Origin: Calendula officinalis | Lineage: Eukaryota; Streptophyta; Magnoliopsida; Asterales; Asteraceae | DNA: 64,000 nt | Direction of reading: 5' to 3' | Assembly (NCBI GenBank): GCA_963853835.1 | Contig: OY970820.1 | Coordinates: forward strand, 19,089,873 to 19,153,872 | Part shown: in pieces, positions 49,192 through 61,864 of the stretch | Numbering within the stretch: position 1 is the first letter of the stretch | How the letters are laid out: each line of letters starts with the position of its first letter | The notes under the pieces: generated by a model | Told to the model about the DNA's origin: nothing | Database searches by the model: none | Seen by the model: only the letters and a program-made list of their open reading frames with translations | Translations under genes and position numbers: made by a program

Positions 49192-52100
49192 TCTGGCTTG
49201 AGAGAATTGGGTTCGCAAGGGGGTGGATTCCAAACTCAAGTCGAAGCACGAGTTTTCAAAATGATTTTTTCAAAAGTGTTTTTAAAATGAGTCCAAATCC
49301 AAATCGAGAAACAACGCATCACGATGACCTTATGCCTCTAGTACTGATTTATGAGTTATTTAGTTTATTTAAAACGTCGCGAGTGACATTGATTACTAAG
49401 AGAATAAAAGAGAATTAACTTGAGATGAGCGTGAATTGTGCGACTATACATAGATATATATACTATACTTGTTTATGTGAACTACTTGTTATGTGGATGG
49501 TATGAGGATGGGAGATCGTGGAATTTTTGAAACTGGCTCGAAACCATGACATGGGTAGGTGTGGATAATAATAGAGGGCCCCTATTATTATACGCACATG
49601 ACTCATGCCTATGTTTCGAAAAGGATTCAAGGAGACCATTCGTGAAGCATCTAAGTATCATTAAAACCCTCAATTATTTTATATAAGTAGAAAATAAAAT
49701 CACTACAAGAAATTTATGATAAAAAGTGCAATCAATTGAATAAGAGAATCATCAAACACGAATTGATAAAGAGTTATCAAAACATGTCAAGAGAGAGACT
49801 AATAAACCAAATTGGGTTGAATTCGTTAAATGATTTAATTGAGTTATCGAGAACGATTGAACAATCGTTAAAGCAAAATAAATGAGAAAATAAGAAAAAT
49901 GTTAAGTGATAAGGAGTTATCCAAACAAATCAAGTGAAGGTTTATTACACCAAATTGAGTAAGATTCATTAATGATAAATTGTTATCTGGGTAATGTAGA
50001 AGTAAGTTAAATGTTTGGAAATGGAGAATAAGTAATTCGTTTTGAGCGAGAAATTATGAATTATGAGATATTAATAAATCAAGTGATGAATGAGCGTTTA
50101 TTTAAATGAATTAATTGGGAAATTATATTTAAAGTTATAAGTAACTTCTAATTTGAGTCAAAATGTTTGATCTAATAAATAGTTGTGCCGAATAAATATA
50201 ACTGGTTATTCAAAGTTTTCAGTAAAAAAAAATAGAGAATTAGGTTTTATTAGTAAATGACATCAAATGACTGGAATTGTTAATGGAGTAATAAGAAGTT
50301 ATGCAATTAATTGAGTAAGAGATAAAAGTTTGATAGGGTTAATAAAAGTTGTAAAGCTAAAATATCACTGATTGGATGAGATGAGAAACCCAAGACAAGT
50401 TAATTAATGAGTTAATTGACAAAAGAAAATTTACGAGATTTGTTCACTACGAATGAAATGAGAATTCTATTTAACGACAAATTGTTACATGGTTATAACA
50501 ATACCAAACACGCTATGAGTAAGCTAAAATGAGAATTTAAAACTCAGATTTGAACAAGAAATAATCGTGAATGTGTAACGCGAAATAAAGATTTGTGGTG
50601 CTAATAAATTTAACGAGCCTGACTTATGAGAAATCATCAAATGACTAATTGTTAATGAGACAATGATAGAGAAGAGTTATTATTGAGAAAACCCAATGCG
50701 AATCAATAAACCGAACTATCGAGTGTTCGTAACGAGTTCTAAGAGATTTTGAGTGCCAATTCCAAACTTGGGGACGAGTTTTCTCCAAGTGGAGTTGAGT
50801 AGGAGTAAATTAAGAGATTTACCAAGAGAATTATTTTTGTTGGGTGTTATTTATAATTGTTATTGTTATGAGCATATATATTCATATTATTGGCTAGAGA
50901 GTTTATACGAGTAACTTTTAAATCGAGAAACTATTCATATGAGAAAATAATGAGATGATAAGAGGTTATTAAAATAGGAGAATTTATTATGAATTATTCA
51001 AATCGAGTTAATTGAGGAAAACACTATTATGAGAAAATTATAAAATTCTAGTTGAGAACATTGTGGAGCCAAATTATTGTGTTGAGTGATAGATATATGC
51101 GCATGTGATTAGAGTATTTATAAGAATAATGAAGAATAATTAAGTTCATATAATGGTATAATTATCAAGTTGTAAGAAATTCATAAATCGAGAAATTGTA
51201 AACTTGGAATAATAAGAATATTGGTTAATGAGTCGGTCATGAGAAGATCGCCATAATAAATTATGTGGAAAATTTTATTATTACTGAGAAATTACCGAGC
51301 TATAAGAAACTAATAAATCAAGTAAACGAATAAATTATTAAAATAAATCAAATGAGGAAATTTTATTTATAAACAATTTATTAAATTTGAACTAAGGTGA
51401 TTATCAAGTTAAAATATTAAATTGAATATCACCAAATTTTAATCTTTATTGAGTACTTATTAAATCGAGAATAATTATTAAAATGAGCAAACGAGAAAAA
51501 TATAAATGTATCAAATAATAAAATTTTATTTAAATACTATGTGTTTCTAAATCGAGAAAGCAATGAAAATATAAAGTAACGAGGAATCTTTATGATGGGA
51601 ATGAGAATGAATTGATTAATTGAATACATGAGAATTATCGAGTTAATTAATTAACCAAGTGAAGAGAAAATATTAAGTTGAGGCAGTTGAAACTTAAAAA
51701 TAAATGAGATTATTGCGTAGACCTTTGGTCAAATTGATAAAGAGAAAAAATTAAATGTGAATAAAGTGAGAAGTTAATTAACGAGCTAAATGATAAAACC
51801 ATTAAAATGAGTTGAGCGAATTAAAAAGTGCTAACGGGAAAAGATTAAATACGAGTTAGCAAGAGCACTAATAACGCAGCTTGAAAAAGAAATTATCTGT
51901 TCGAGTAATCTGATAATTAAATTTGATCACGTGAAAAATCGTAAAAGCGAGTAAATGTATACATTGTGTTGACTAGTGAGAAGTCATTTAACGAGATTTG
52001 AGTTTAAATTGATAAAATAAGTTTGCGTTGAGTTAAAAATAAGTTGTAGAGACTTGAGATTAGTACATTCGAGTATATGGAAATTGAGTAGAAGGCATGA

Positions 52101-52879
52101 GTTGCTTGGGTTTATGTGTGATAAAATTCATCTATGTGAATTATGTACTTGTGGTGTAGTGATTGATAGTGGTGCGAACCGCTTAATTATTTATTTTTCT
52201 TTAAAAAAAACCGATGTCCCAAAGAGGAGAGGACCTTGAGATATCATTCTTGGCAGAGATTGATAATAATAAAATATTCTGGTGTAAATTATGTAAAACT
52301 AATACCTTGTTAGGACTGTGCGGGACAGTTTTTTTTTTCCCATAAAAACTTATAATTATCGCCGTGAGAGGGCCGAGTAGGATTGCGAGCATGAGTTGGA
52401 CAACCGAGTACTACGCCGAGATCATCTGTCGCCACAAACCAAACCGTAACAAAACTCCAAGTGGAGTTGAATCGGAGATTCAACGCGGCGTTAACCACCG
52501 GGTGCAACAATCGTGTCCGACTCCGAGAGCAAGACGACGCCTTCAACATAATTTGGTGAGCTTTCTTTCGTGTTACCTTTGACATCCTTTTCTTTTGAGA
52601 CAAACTGATATTCTTAGAGAACAGTTTGATTTTATTTCTTCTACCCGTATCTTTTGCGCCGCTAGAGACCGGAGGTTTATATGAGCAACTGAGAGAGCCG
52701 GAGTCCATCCTGATTGGGTAGGTCACCCTGACGAGTTCTTTTATTCGTAATCGTATCATTTTTCTTCTATCGCGGATGTCGGATGTTGACGAGCTTGAGT
52801 CTGAGATGCGAGACTGCTACCCTGAGCTTCTTCTGAGCCATGACTTCGGGGACGAAGTCTATTTCAAGTGGAGTTGAGT
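49192..52879 (+). pseudogene. Decayed internal region with protease relic
   Basis: No long ORF is present. The plus strand is G- and A-rich and C-poor. A short frame at 52054-52239 contains VVIDSGAN, and GATATCATTCTTGGCAGAGAT at 52240-52260 encodes DIILGRD. Together they match the active site and the downstream flap-side motif of a gypsy aspartic protease, followed by a stop. RT, RNase H and integrase were not found. A 'ggggacga...caagtggagttgag' phrase occurs both at 50772 and at 52849-52876, the second in the polypurine-tract position. Confidence 0.6.
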
Positions 52880-53783
52880 TGTAACGCCCTGCAAATTCTT
52901 GTAGTTGAATTAATTACTTTTTATTTAAATAAATTACGTGTTACTTAATTATTTGAGATTTATAAGAGTTATGCGTATCTAATCGAGTAAAATAAATACA
53001 CATTGATTCTTTAATGATAAGAGAGTCATTTAAATTGGTGTTAATTAATCATGACGATTTAATTACTTGACGATAAGAGTGTCGTTTAATTCGCGTTAAT
53101 TAATCACGGGGATTAATTAGTAATATCTAGAGCATTATTTATTTTGAGATTTCATGGCGATTACGAGTTTATATAAGTAGCATTCTAGACGTTAAATCCC
53201 GAGTTAATAGCTTAACCGTTCACAAAATTCTGAGGCCGGCCGATAGGCCAAGGCCTCGAACTACTTTTCTTATATACCCGTGATCACTTCCTTGTGCATC
53301 TTCACTATCTGTCCCAGCCCAAGACTGAGTTCGGCCATTTTTAGTACGGGCATGGAACCGCTTGTCTTTCCCTTTAATTGTTGTCGGTTGAGAAAAAGCC
53401 CACAAAGGGCCTACGAATAAACTCTTCCTAATTGACCCATCTCGAGCCCAAAAGGAAGATAAAAAGGGCCGAGCCCTTCATGAAGATGGAGGTTGTGATC
53501 GGTATTGCTGGGTGACTAAGGTCCTTATTTTATTTTTATTTTTGGCCACAATTCTCATTATTTCTTACCATATATCGGTGATCCTCTCTCAACCCTAAAA
53601 CCACCACTCAGCCGTTACTTTCCCCTCCCCATCTTCAACTGTTCGTAGAATTCTAGAGCATCTCCAATCGCAGCTAACTTCTGGGCAAAGAGATTGAGAC
53701 CGAGCTTGTGGATTCTCGGTAAACCATCATACCCTTGTTCCTTTTTTTTTTCCGTGTTCTTCTCCTCAACCTATTAGACTTAC
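52880..53783 (+). repeat. 3' LTR, first 904 bp, interrupted by copia insertion
   Basis: Matches 46179-47081 almost base for base (observed differences include cattcatg/cttcttg-type and t/c changes near 53277 and 53583). Homology breaks at 53783, exactly where the copia LTR begins. The rest of this LTR should resume after the copia element, beyond the window. Confidence 0.93.
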
Positions 53784-54285
53784 TGTTGTGTTAGGTCACA
53801 ACAACCCTGGTTTATAATGTTAATTGATAGAATATTATACTTAGAGAAATATTAAAGTGATAACACAAGAATATGGTCAATGTATAAATCCACTAAGTGT
53901 GGCTTGTTGCGGAATAACAAGACCACTGATCAATTACAAAAGATGTGAATGTGTAAAAGTAAATTGGTGAGTACTCCTTTGCAAGATGATCTCTATTTAT
54001 AATGTTATAGAGATCTTACATAATGAGCAAAGGAGTAACCGAAGGACTAAGCAAGGAAAATGACTAAGATCAAGGGATTTGATCTTAGTCCGTTACTATA
54101 CTGAGTATCACTCAGTCCTTCTACTCAGTATCACTATTTGATACTGAGTACTGATACTGAGTTCTAATACTGATCACTCAGTATCAGACCTAAACTTAGC
54201 TATATTATTCTACATATTAATCAAAGCTAGTCTAGGTTGTTTTGTTATCTTAAGATCCAAAGGGGTAAGGCTTTTTGCCTTAACA
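53784..54285 (-). repeat. 3' LTR of the copia element (502 bp)
   Basis: TGTTGTGTTAGG...GCCTTAACA, with TG/CA ends. It holds five exact copies of CTCAGTAT or its complement within 54098-54184, several as inverted pairs. Confidence 0.93.
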
Positions 54286-54300
54286 ATCTCCCCCTATCTA
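54286..54300 (-). other. Polypurine tract of the copia element
   Basis: The complement reads TAGATAGGGGGAGAT immediately before the LTR start TGTTAAGG. Position and composition fit plus-strand priming. Confidence 0.9.
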
Positions 54301-54367
54301 ATGATAACAAAACAATTACAAAGAAAAAACTAAACAAAATAAGCTACAGGCTGCAAAGTCTTCTTCT

Positions 54368-57300
54368 TTAGTCTTTGTTGATCGATTCAAACTCGTAGAA
54401 GACTTCTTTCTTCACATGGATGAACTCTTCTCTTTTCTTCAGTTCATCTTGCCTGTTGTTTAGTACAGCAACTATCTTTTTTCTAAACCAAGCATCTTCT
54501 TTCTTGGTTATCATCCATTTAAGACCCACCAAATGGCTGATAGGAGCTGTTGCCAAATCTGCTTCAGTAATGAAGCATTCCCTGTCATCTGAGTCAGTAT
54601 ACATGTATCCAGATGTTGGATATATGGTACTCTTTTGATCCTGAAAAATGAGATTAGGGGGAACAGTATATGTGGGAATTATTCTGAAAGTGTTAAGACA
54701 CTCAGGTTTGTTGTTCCTCATAGCTTCAGTCATCACACTGAGTGCCCTGTATTCTGCTGCATAAAGAATGCCTTTTTCATAGCATATAGCAGATACAGCC
54801 CAGATTTCATCCATCATGACTTGGGCTTCAGAAGATCTTGAAGGCATTTCCTTGATCAGTCTAGCAATTTTTATCCAATCATGAAGTCCCATATTTTGAA
54901 TGTCATGGAGGAGAAACTTCATTGGAGGACTGACTGGCCCAGTACAAGTTGCAACAATTGATCTATCAACAGTTTTGACCTTTATTTTGTTGACAAACTC
55001 ATTTAGCCAGTATATGTCTCTTACAGTTGGAAATGCTTTCTTCCTCAGCATACTCATCCTTGTTTCCCTATATCTTGTTCTTTGTGCCACAATGTTCCAA
55101 TACTGTTCAAGTAATTCATCTCCAGTTCTTCTTACAGTATGAGATCTTCTTGGAATATCTTCAGACTCAGATTCAGGTTCTTCCTTAACAGGGAAGAACC
55201 TTTGGGCCTCAATCTCATCCTCAGCTTCACTCTTTCCCTCAGTAGACTGAGCAGATCTTCTAGGTCTTGAGATCAGAGGAGCTGGATGTTGTTCTTCACT
55301 AGATTCTGAGGACATAACCACATTTGTCATTCTTCTGGTTATTGGTCTTCTAGGAATTCTAGAAGGTCCTTCAGCCTGAGATGAGATAGATTTTCTTGTA
55401 TGCTCTTCATCATCTGAGAATGATGATGAAGAGGTTTCTTTATTTGCTTCATCCAATGCAAAGTTTAAAAAATCTTCTGATTCCACTGGATGTTCTTCAT
55501 TTTCATCATCAGCAATGGGCCACACAAAAGGTCTATAGACCACAATTTGTAAGTTATTTTCTTCTAGAGCAGGTGGCTCAGTATAAGCTTGCTGTGGTTG
55601 GTCAGTATGAGTCTCCCCCTGAGCAGATGGCTCAAGTGGGTCTTGAACTTGTAATTATGACCTTGTTCTTTGTCTTCTTCTCTCATACTGAATGCGAAAT
55701 GGCTCAGTATGAGGGCTTTGCTGATGTTGTTGTTGAGGTTGATCTTCATTCAATCTTCTTCTTTTCTCCCCCTGAGCAGAAGGCTCAGTTTGATCAACCT
55801 CAGAATCTCTTTGTCTTTTCTCCCCCTTTTTGTTATCATTTGATGAGGAGGGAAGAGGATCAGTATCACCACCCATGTCCCCTTCAGGTTGTTCAAGAGT
55901 AGGGGAGGGCATGGGCTCAGTTGCAGCATCAGGATCACCAGCACCTCCTTCTCCTTCTCCTTCTTCATTGTGGTCACCAGGTGAACCTGGTGGAGTTTGT
56001 GGAGGCTGCTGTGGTTGTTGAAGGAGTGATACTGACTGTTTTATTAAATCAATATCACCACTCATCTTGTCCATTCTGGCTAGTATTACATTTTGAGTTT
56101 GTTGGATGGCCAGAATGTGCTGCATGATTGCTTGCAGAGTCACTTGGGCTGCTGCAGCTTGAGATGCCGGAATGCCCTGCACAGATGGTGCTAAAGAAAC
56201 AAAAATATAAAACTGGTTAGAATGAAAGGTTCATCAAATAGAATTGTGGTGTTGTTTAATTCTACAATCATATAAACAGAGTTTGTGAAGTCTGTATTTC
56301 ATCTGGTATAGGATGAAATATTGTGGACTTGTGCATAGCATGTGTAAGAAGATTTTAGTAAAGATGAGTGTGAAAATTTAAGTAGCTCAGTATAGGATAA
56401 GTCACATTTACTAAAAGGTTTGGGTGTGGGAATTCGAAGCCTGGGATGTGCTTCTTGTTATTTTCAATGTTTATCACTCGGTATGAGAGTGATAACAGAA
56501 ATGTGGCTAAACCCCATTGAATATTTTTGGATTTTGTGGCTTAAGGGTTTGTGATCATTTCTTGAATGATGCTACCCAACTCAAAAATAAGTTGGACATT
56601 ATTCAAGCAGCACCAGTGGGTGTCAGTATGACATCAACCACCATTGTCTCTTTAAATGTTGAGACAACTGTAGACTGACAATGATCAATTTTGTGTGCTC
56701 AGTATATGAATTTTGCATAGCAGCAGTGGGCTCGCTATGTTGGCCATAAGAGGATATATATTTAAAAGATCGTTTGAGACTTTGGTCAGTATTGAGTTGG
56801 TACTGTCCAATACTTAGTCTCTATTTGGGAATGAAATATATGTATATAAGTTTAAGGATTTTTAGAAATTCATACCTGAGACTCTGTCAGATTCCCTTCG
56901 AGCATCTGCAGAGGTCGGTGCAGGATCATGTGTTTGTTGATGTGCAGCACCAACCTCTTCAATACCGACCCCTCTGTCATGCTGAGCACCTTCCAGTGCA
57001 GTTTGTGCATATTGAATCTCCACATCAAGAGGAACATGAGGTTCCTCAATTGGTTGAGCAGGTGGAGCTTGTTCTGGACCTGGAAGGTCAGCGGTGGCTG
57101 CAATAAAGCTTTGGGCTTGAATAGATGCAGTTAATGATGGAACATTGGCAGGCTGCACCTCCTCAGATGATAAGTTGCCCATAATGATAGGAGAAACATT
57201 CCTTCTTCTTCTTCGAAGGAGCAGTGGTGTGTCTTCTGAGGACTCAGTTTCACGATCGGTTTCAATATGAGGAGCAGCAAGATCTTGTGCAGGTGGAGAG

Positions 57301-58259
57301 ATAGTTGGTTCTTGAACTTGTGGGACATCCTGCATCTCAATATCTTGACCAGCCTGTGCTCCATTACCACTATCATCATCATTATCATCATCATCATCAT
57401 CATTGTCTGACTCAGTATCAGACATGTGTTCTACATCATCAATGTGTTCTTGAACAATGGCCCACATAGGAGGACTTAGAAGAGGTTCTCCTTCTCTTGG
57501 TCTGTAAAAGAAGATTTTCTCACTGAGTGGAGGAAGATCAACTCTTGGGCTGTGAAATTCATCATAAATGTGTGTGGGCATTAAGTTTTGAAATATGAGT
57601 TAAAGAAATCTGCAGAAAGGGACATTGCATTCCCTTGTGTTTGCTCGGACCAGAGTAGCTAATTCATTGAAGATTAGGCGAGCAAAATCAATGTTTCTTC
57701 CATAGTACAGAGCATGTACTATTTGCATCCCAAATTCGTTTATTTGGTCCAAAGCCCCCGTCTTGTGGGTCATACATCGAATTATTGTTGTGATAAGAAT
57801 ACCCCACATAGGACCAAATTCATTTCTTTTGATTGTGCCAGTTGTTCCTCTTCGACCCAGAAAAGGCAGAACAGAGCGTGCCTCTGATCGATCAACAAAT
57901 GGGTCATACTGAGCTTGGGCGGGAAGTCTCAGTGCTTCACGAATGATTGCAGTAGAAACAAATGCCCTTCTTTGATCTCTAATTACCCACCCAGCAATCA
58001 TATCTGGAGAATCGAGTGTAGCAGAGTACCAAAACTCGCATAACATTTCTGGGTAGATTGCTCTAGGAGATAATGTCAGGGCACGAGCAATTGGGCAATG
58101 CTTCATAAAAGTGACGATGTTCGTGAATTCTTGACATGCCCAGGCTTGAGGAATATTGAAATTTGCTGTGATGTTGTTCCTCGCAAACCTGGGTACTTCA
58201 TTATTTCGGAATTGGATTTCCGATTGAACTTCTGGAGCAACAAAAGTATAGTTCGCCAT
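54368..58259 (-). pseudogene. Extra (env-position) ORF of the copia element, with intron and two stops
   Basis: Four open segments on the complement share a single reading path. The first is 57600-58259 (219 aa), ending at a TAA. The second continues in the same frame as 56862-57581, with a donor CTCAG/GTATGA at 56873/56872. An intron of about 680 bp ends at the acceptor TTTCTTTAG before 56190. The third runs in phase to a TAA at 55655-55657. The fourth, in the same frame, runs 54368-55543. The N-terminal part (PQAWACQEFTNIVTFMKHCP) resembles extra-ORF domains common in Asteraceae copia elements. The middle is acidic (an Asp run at about 57370-57400) and the C-terminal part has a conserved-looking globular region. 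No signal peptide or clear membrane anchor is visible. Function is unknown. Confidence 0.72.
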
Positions 58260-58499
58260 CTGTGATTTTGATTTGAAAGAATTTGCTTGCTAAGAGAAAG
58301 TGAAATCGTTAATCGCAGAGAGAATTTAAGATGAAAGGAGAAATAACAGTTAAAAAAATAAAAACAATTTATTTGCTCTTGAAATTTATAAAAAAAAATA
58401 AAAATTTTAAATTTTGTTGATAACAGACTAGTGATACTGAGTGGTCAGTATCAACATGAGTGATACTGAGCGCTCAGTTTTAAAGAAATTTAATAAAAA

Positions 58500-61400
58500 T
58501 TAAGGATTCAACATACCTAATTGCCCTAGTAAATACATAAACCTTTCCTCGGGAAGAGGTTTAGTAAATACATCAGCCAATTGTTCATTTGTTGGTACAT
58601 AATCTACTTCAACCTTACCCTTTTCCACATTATCTCGAATAAAGTGGTGTCTGATATCAATGTGCTTGGTTTTGGAGTGATGGACTGGGTTCTCTGTGAT
58701 AGCAATAGCACTCTTGTTATCACAATGAATAGGAGTCTTATGAAAGTTGAACCCATAGTCTAAGAGTTGATACTGCATCCATAATAATTGAGCACAACAA
58801 CTTTCTGCAGCAACATATTCTGCTTCTGCTGTGGAAGTTGCTACCGAATTTTGTTTCTTGGATGACCAGCCAACTAGTCTTCCACCTAGAAATTGACATC
58901 CTCCACTTGTGCTCTTTCTGTCCAATCTGCAACCTGCAAAATCTGCATCTGTGTACCCTTCAAGGTCAAAGTTTGAGTCTTTGGGATACCAAAGACCCAG
59001 GTTAGGAGTACCTGTAAGATATCTAAAGATGCGCTTAACTGCTTTCATGTGTGATTCTTTAGGATCAGCCTGATACCGAGCACACAAACATGTGGCAAAC
59101 ATGATATCAGGCCTACTAGCAGTTAAGTAAAGTAATGAACCAATCATACCTCGGTATGTGGATTGACATACTGGTTTACCAGTTTCATCCTTACTTATCT
59201 TATCCTGAGTACCCATAGGAGTGTGCATGGAAGATAGATTTTCAAAGTTGTATTTCTTTAACATGTCATGCACATACTTACTTTGATTTATAAAAGTGCC
59301 ATCAGGCTTTTGTTCAACTTGTAAACCCAGAAAGTAAGTAAGTTCTCCCATCATACTCATCTGATACTGAGTTGACATTATCTTCGCAAACCAGTCACAC
59401 ATTGACTTGTCAGTGGAACCAAAGATAATGTCATCTACATATATCTGAATGAGTAAGATGTCAGAACCTTTCCTTTTTGAAAATAATGTTTTATCAATTT
59501 TACCTCTTGTAAACTTATTTTCAATAAGATACTCAGACAAGGTGTCATACCAGGCTCTTGGAGCTTGTTTGAGCCCATATAGAGCTTTATCAAGCTTGAA
59601 AACATAATGAGGAAATTTGGGATCAACAAAACCTGGAGGTTGTTTAACATAAACTTCTTCTTGTAGTTTTCCATTTAGAAAAGCACTTTTGACATCCATC
59701 TGATAAACTTTGAAATTCTTAAAGGCTGCATATGCAAGATACAACCTAATAGCTTCAATTCTTGCAACTGGTGCAAAAGTTTCATCATAGTCAATGCCTT
59801 CTTCTTGCCTGTAACCTTGAGCAACTAACCTTGCCTTGTTTCTGATGACAACACCATCCTTGTCCATCTTGTTTCTGAACACCCACTTAGTACCAATAAT
59901 AGTTTTGCCAGAAGGAGGTGGTACTAAGTTCCAAACTTTGTTTCTTTCAAACTCTGTGAGCTCTTCTTGCATAGCCTCTACCCAATCTTCATCTAATAAA
60001 GCTTCATCAGCTTTCTTTGGTTCAATGGTAGATAGAAAACTTGAGAAAAAACAAAAGTTTGCAGTTGCTTGGGTTGGAAATTCTAATTTTCTTCTTGTTT
60101 GGACACCTTCTCCAATAGGACCAATAATGTTTGAGTGTGGATGGTCTCTGTGTTCCCTTAAATTGTTTCCTAAGGGAGCATTTAAAATAGGATCAACAAT
60201 ATCTTGTTGATTTGACGTGTTGTCTGTCTGATACTGAGTGGAATTCTGATCAGTATTAGACAGTGCAGGTTGCTGTTCATCTTCATTTTGCAGAATTGAT
60301 GTGGATTCTTGTGAAGTGTTGGATGTTTCACCTTCTTCATAAATAGAGTGGTTCAGATCATTGGTTGGAAACTCAGTATGAAGGTCCTCTGTTAAGGGAA
60401 CCTCAGTATTAGACGCATTTGAGTGATACTGAGTTTGAACTTGATCAGGTTCATTAAACTTATTAGGAATAAAGTGTGGATGAAACTTAGGCTGTTCAGC
60501 AATGGAGTGTTCTGGATTGCATAGAATATCTATGCCACTTATGTCTTCACTTGCTGAGGTAGAATGCTCATTCTGATCTTCATCGAATGTGACATGAATG
60601 GATTCTACAATCATCTTGGTTGAGATGATATACACTCTGAAAGCTTTGGAGTGTGGAGAGTAGCCCATGAACACACCTTCATTTGATTTGGGAGCAAATT
60701 TATTGAGATTTTGTTTTGTGCTGAGTACAAAACATTTACTCCCAAAGATGTGGAAATATTCCACATTAGGAATCTTGCCATTGTATAACTCATATGGAGT
60801 CTTCAGATGTCTTTGGACTATAGTGGCTCTATTCTGAGTGAAATTTGCACAGTTTACAGCTTCAGCCCAGAAACTCAGTGCCAGTCCAGCATGGCATAAT
60901 AAAGTTCTTGCAGTTTCAATCAGTGTTCTGTTCTTTCTTTCTACAACACCATTTTGTTGGGGTGTGTAGGCTGCAGAGAAGTTTTGAATGATTCCTTTTT
61001 CTTCACAGAAATCTGCTAATACTGAGTTCTTAAACTCAGTACCATGGTCACTTCTAAGTTGCTTGACCTTGTTGCCTTTTTGAAGTTCCTCTCTTTTTAT
61101 AAAGGCAATGATTTCTGTTGTTGCATCTGACTTAGTCTTGAGGAAGATGACCCAAGTATATCTTGAGAATTCATCAACTAAGACTAGAGTATAGATCTTT
61201 TTGGCCAAAGATGGTGTGCTGATGGGGCCAAAAAGATCCATATGTATCATAGTAAGAGGTTCATTGATGGAATGATTGACTTTTGACTTGAATGAACTCT
61301 TCTTCTGCTTGCCCATTTCACATGCAGAGCATAACTTATCTTTTGAATAAGTAATTGTGGGCAATCCTCTCACCAGTTTCTTCATACTGAGCTCGTTGAT

Positions 61401-61856
61401 ATTTCTAAAATTTATGTGAGAGAGTTTCTTGTGCCATAGCCAATGTAATTCTGGCTTGACTTTAGAAAGCAGGCATACTCGAATAGTTGGGTCTATTTCA
61501 GATAGGTTGACCACATATACGTCTTTTTCTCTTCTAGCAATGAGTACAGGCTGCCATTTATCATTGTAGATGATTCCTGCAACCTTTCTGAATCGAGCTT
61601 CATTGTCATCATCACACATCTGGCTAATACTGAGCAGATTGTGTTTAAGACCCTCTACATAGGCAACTCTTTTAAAAGTTATGTTGCCTGCCTTGATCAC
61701 ACCATAACCTCTTGTCTTTCCCACTGAGTCATCTCCAAACTTGACAGAAGGACCCTTCTCTGGAGTATAATTAAGAAGGTATTCCATACTGCCTGTCATG
61801 TGTCTTGAGCAGCCACTATCTAAGTACCACTTTCTGTCACCCTGCACAAGACACAA
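58500..61856 (-). CDS. Copia pol polyprotein (1118 aa, intact)
   Basis: The protease active site [13 protein letters not shown] lies at about residues 10-22. The pre-integrase zinc region (HKKLSH...CSACEMGK) is at about 142-185. The integrase core has Asp in HMDLFGP, Asp in RSDHGTEF and Glu in [10 protein letters not shown] runs from IGTKWVF through [12 protein letters not shown] to [10 protein letters not shown]. RNase H has [14 protein letters not shown] and KHIDIRHHF, and a C-terminus ending in TKPLPEERF. No stop or frameshift interrupts it, unlike gag and the extra ORF. It is not in the same frame as gag: the gag stop is at 61865 and pol opens 9 bp downstream. The M at 61856 may not be the true start, because pol is normally made as a Gag-Pol fusion. 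Confidence 0.93.
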   Translation of the reverse strand: MCLVQGDRKWYLDSGCSRHMTGSMEYLLNYTPEKGPSVKFGDDSVGKTRGYGVIKAGNITFKRVAYVEGLKHNLLSISQMCDDDNEARFRKVAGIIYNDKWQPVLIARREKDVYVVNLSEIDPTIRVCLLSKVKPELHWLWHKKLSHINFRNINELSMKKLVRGLPTITYSKDKLCSACEMGKQKKSSFKSKVNHSINEPLTMIHMDLFGPISTPSLAKKIYTLVLVDEFSRYTWVIFLKTKSDATTEIIAFIKREELQKGNKVKQLRSDHGTEFKNSVLADFCEEKGIIQNFSAAYTPQQNGVVERKNRTLIETARTLLCHAGLALSFWAEAVNCANFTQNRATIVQRHLKTPYELYNGKIPNVEYFHIFGSKCFVLSTKQNLNKFAPKSNEGVFMGYSPHSKAFRVYIISTKMIVESIHVTFDEDQNEHSTSASEDISGIDILCNPEHSIAEQPKFHPHFIPNKFNEPDQVQTQYHSNASNTEVPLTEDLHTEFPTNDLNHSIYEEGETSNTSQESTSILQNEDEQQPALSNTDQNSTQYQTDNTSNQQDIVDPILNAPLGNNLREHRDHPHSNIIGPIGEGVQTRRKLEFPTQATANFCFFSSFLSTIEPKKADEALLDEDWVEAMQEELTEFERNKVWNLVPPPSGKTIIGTKWVFRNKMDKDGVVIRNKARLVAQGYRQEEGIDYDETFAPVARIEAIRLYLAYAAFKNFKVYQMDVKSAFLNGKLQEEVYVKQPPGFVDPKFPHYVFKLDKALYGLKQAPRAWYDTLSEYLIENKFTRGKIDKTLFSKRKGSDILLIQIYVDDIIFGSTDKSMCDWFAKIMSTQYQMSMMGELTYFLGLQVEQKPDGTFINQSKYVHDMLKKYNFENLSSMHTPMGTQDKISKDETGKPVCQSTYRGMIGSLLYLTASRPDIMFATCLCARYQADPKESHMKAVKRIFRYLTGTPNLGLWYPKDSNFDLEGYTDADFAGCRLDRKSTSGGCQFLGGRLVGWSSKKQNSVATSTAEAEYVAAESCCAQLLWMQYQLLDYGFNFHKTPIHCDNKSAIAITENPVHHSKTKHIDIRHHFIRDNVEKGKVEVDYVPTNEQLADVFTKPLPEERFMYLLGQLGMLNP

Positions 61857-61864
61857 AATAAGAA

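Larger units (their letters stand above)
46179..53783 (+). mobile_element. Gypsy-type LTR element with 3-kb LTRs and decayed interior
   Basis: 5' LTR 46179-49176, PBS 49180-49191, interior to 52879, and start of the 3' LTR at 52880. The 3' LTR is interrupted at 53784 by a copia element. The first 900 bp of the two LTRs differ at only a few positions, so insertion was recent despite the lack of coding capacity. Only a protease-like relic is left inside. It inserted into the CACTA element. The left flank is CAAAA (46174-46178). Confidence 0.85.
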
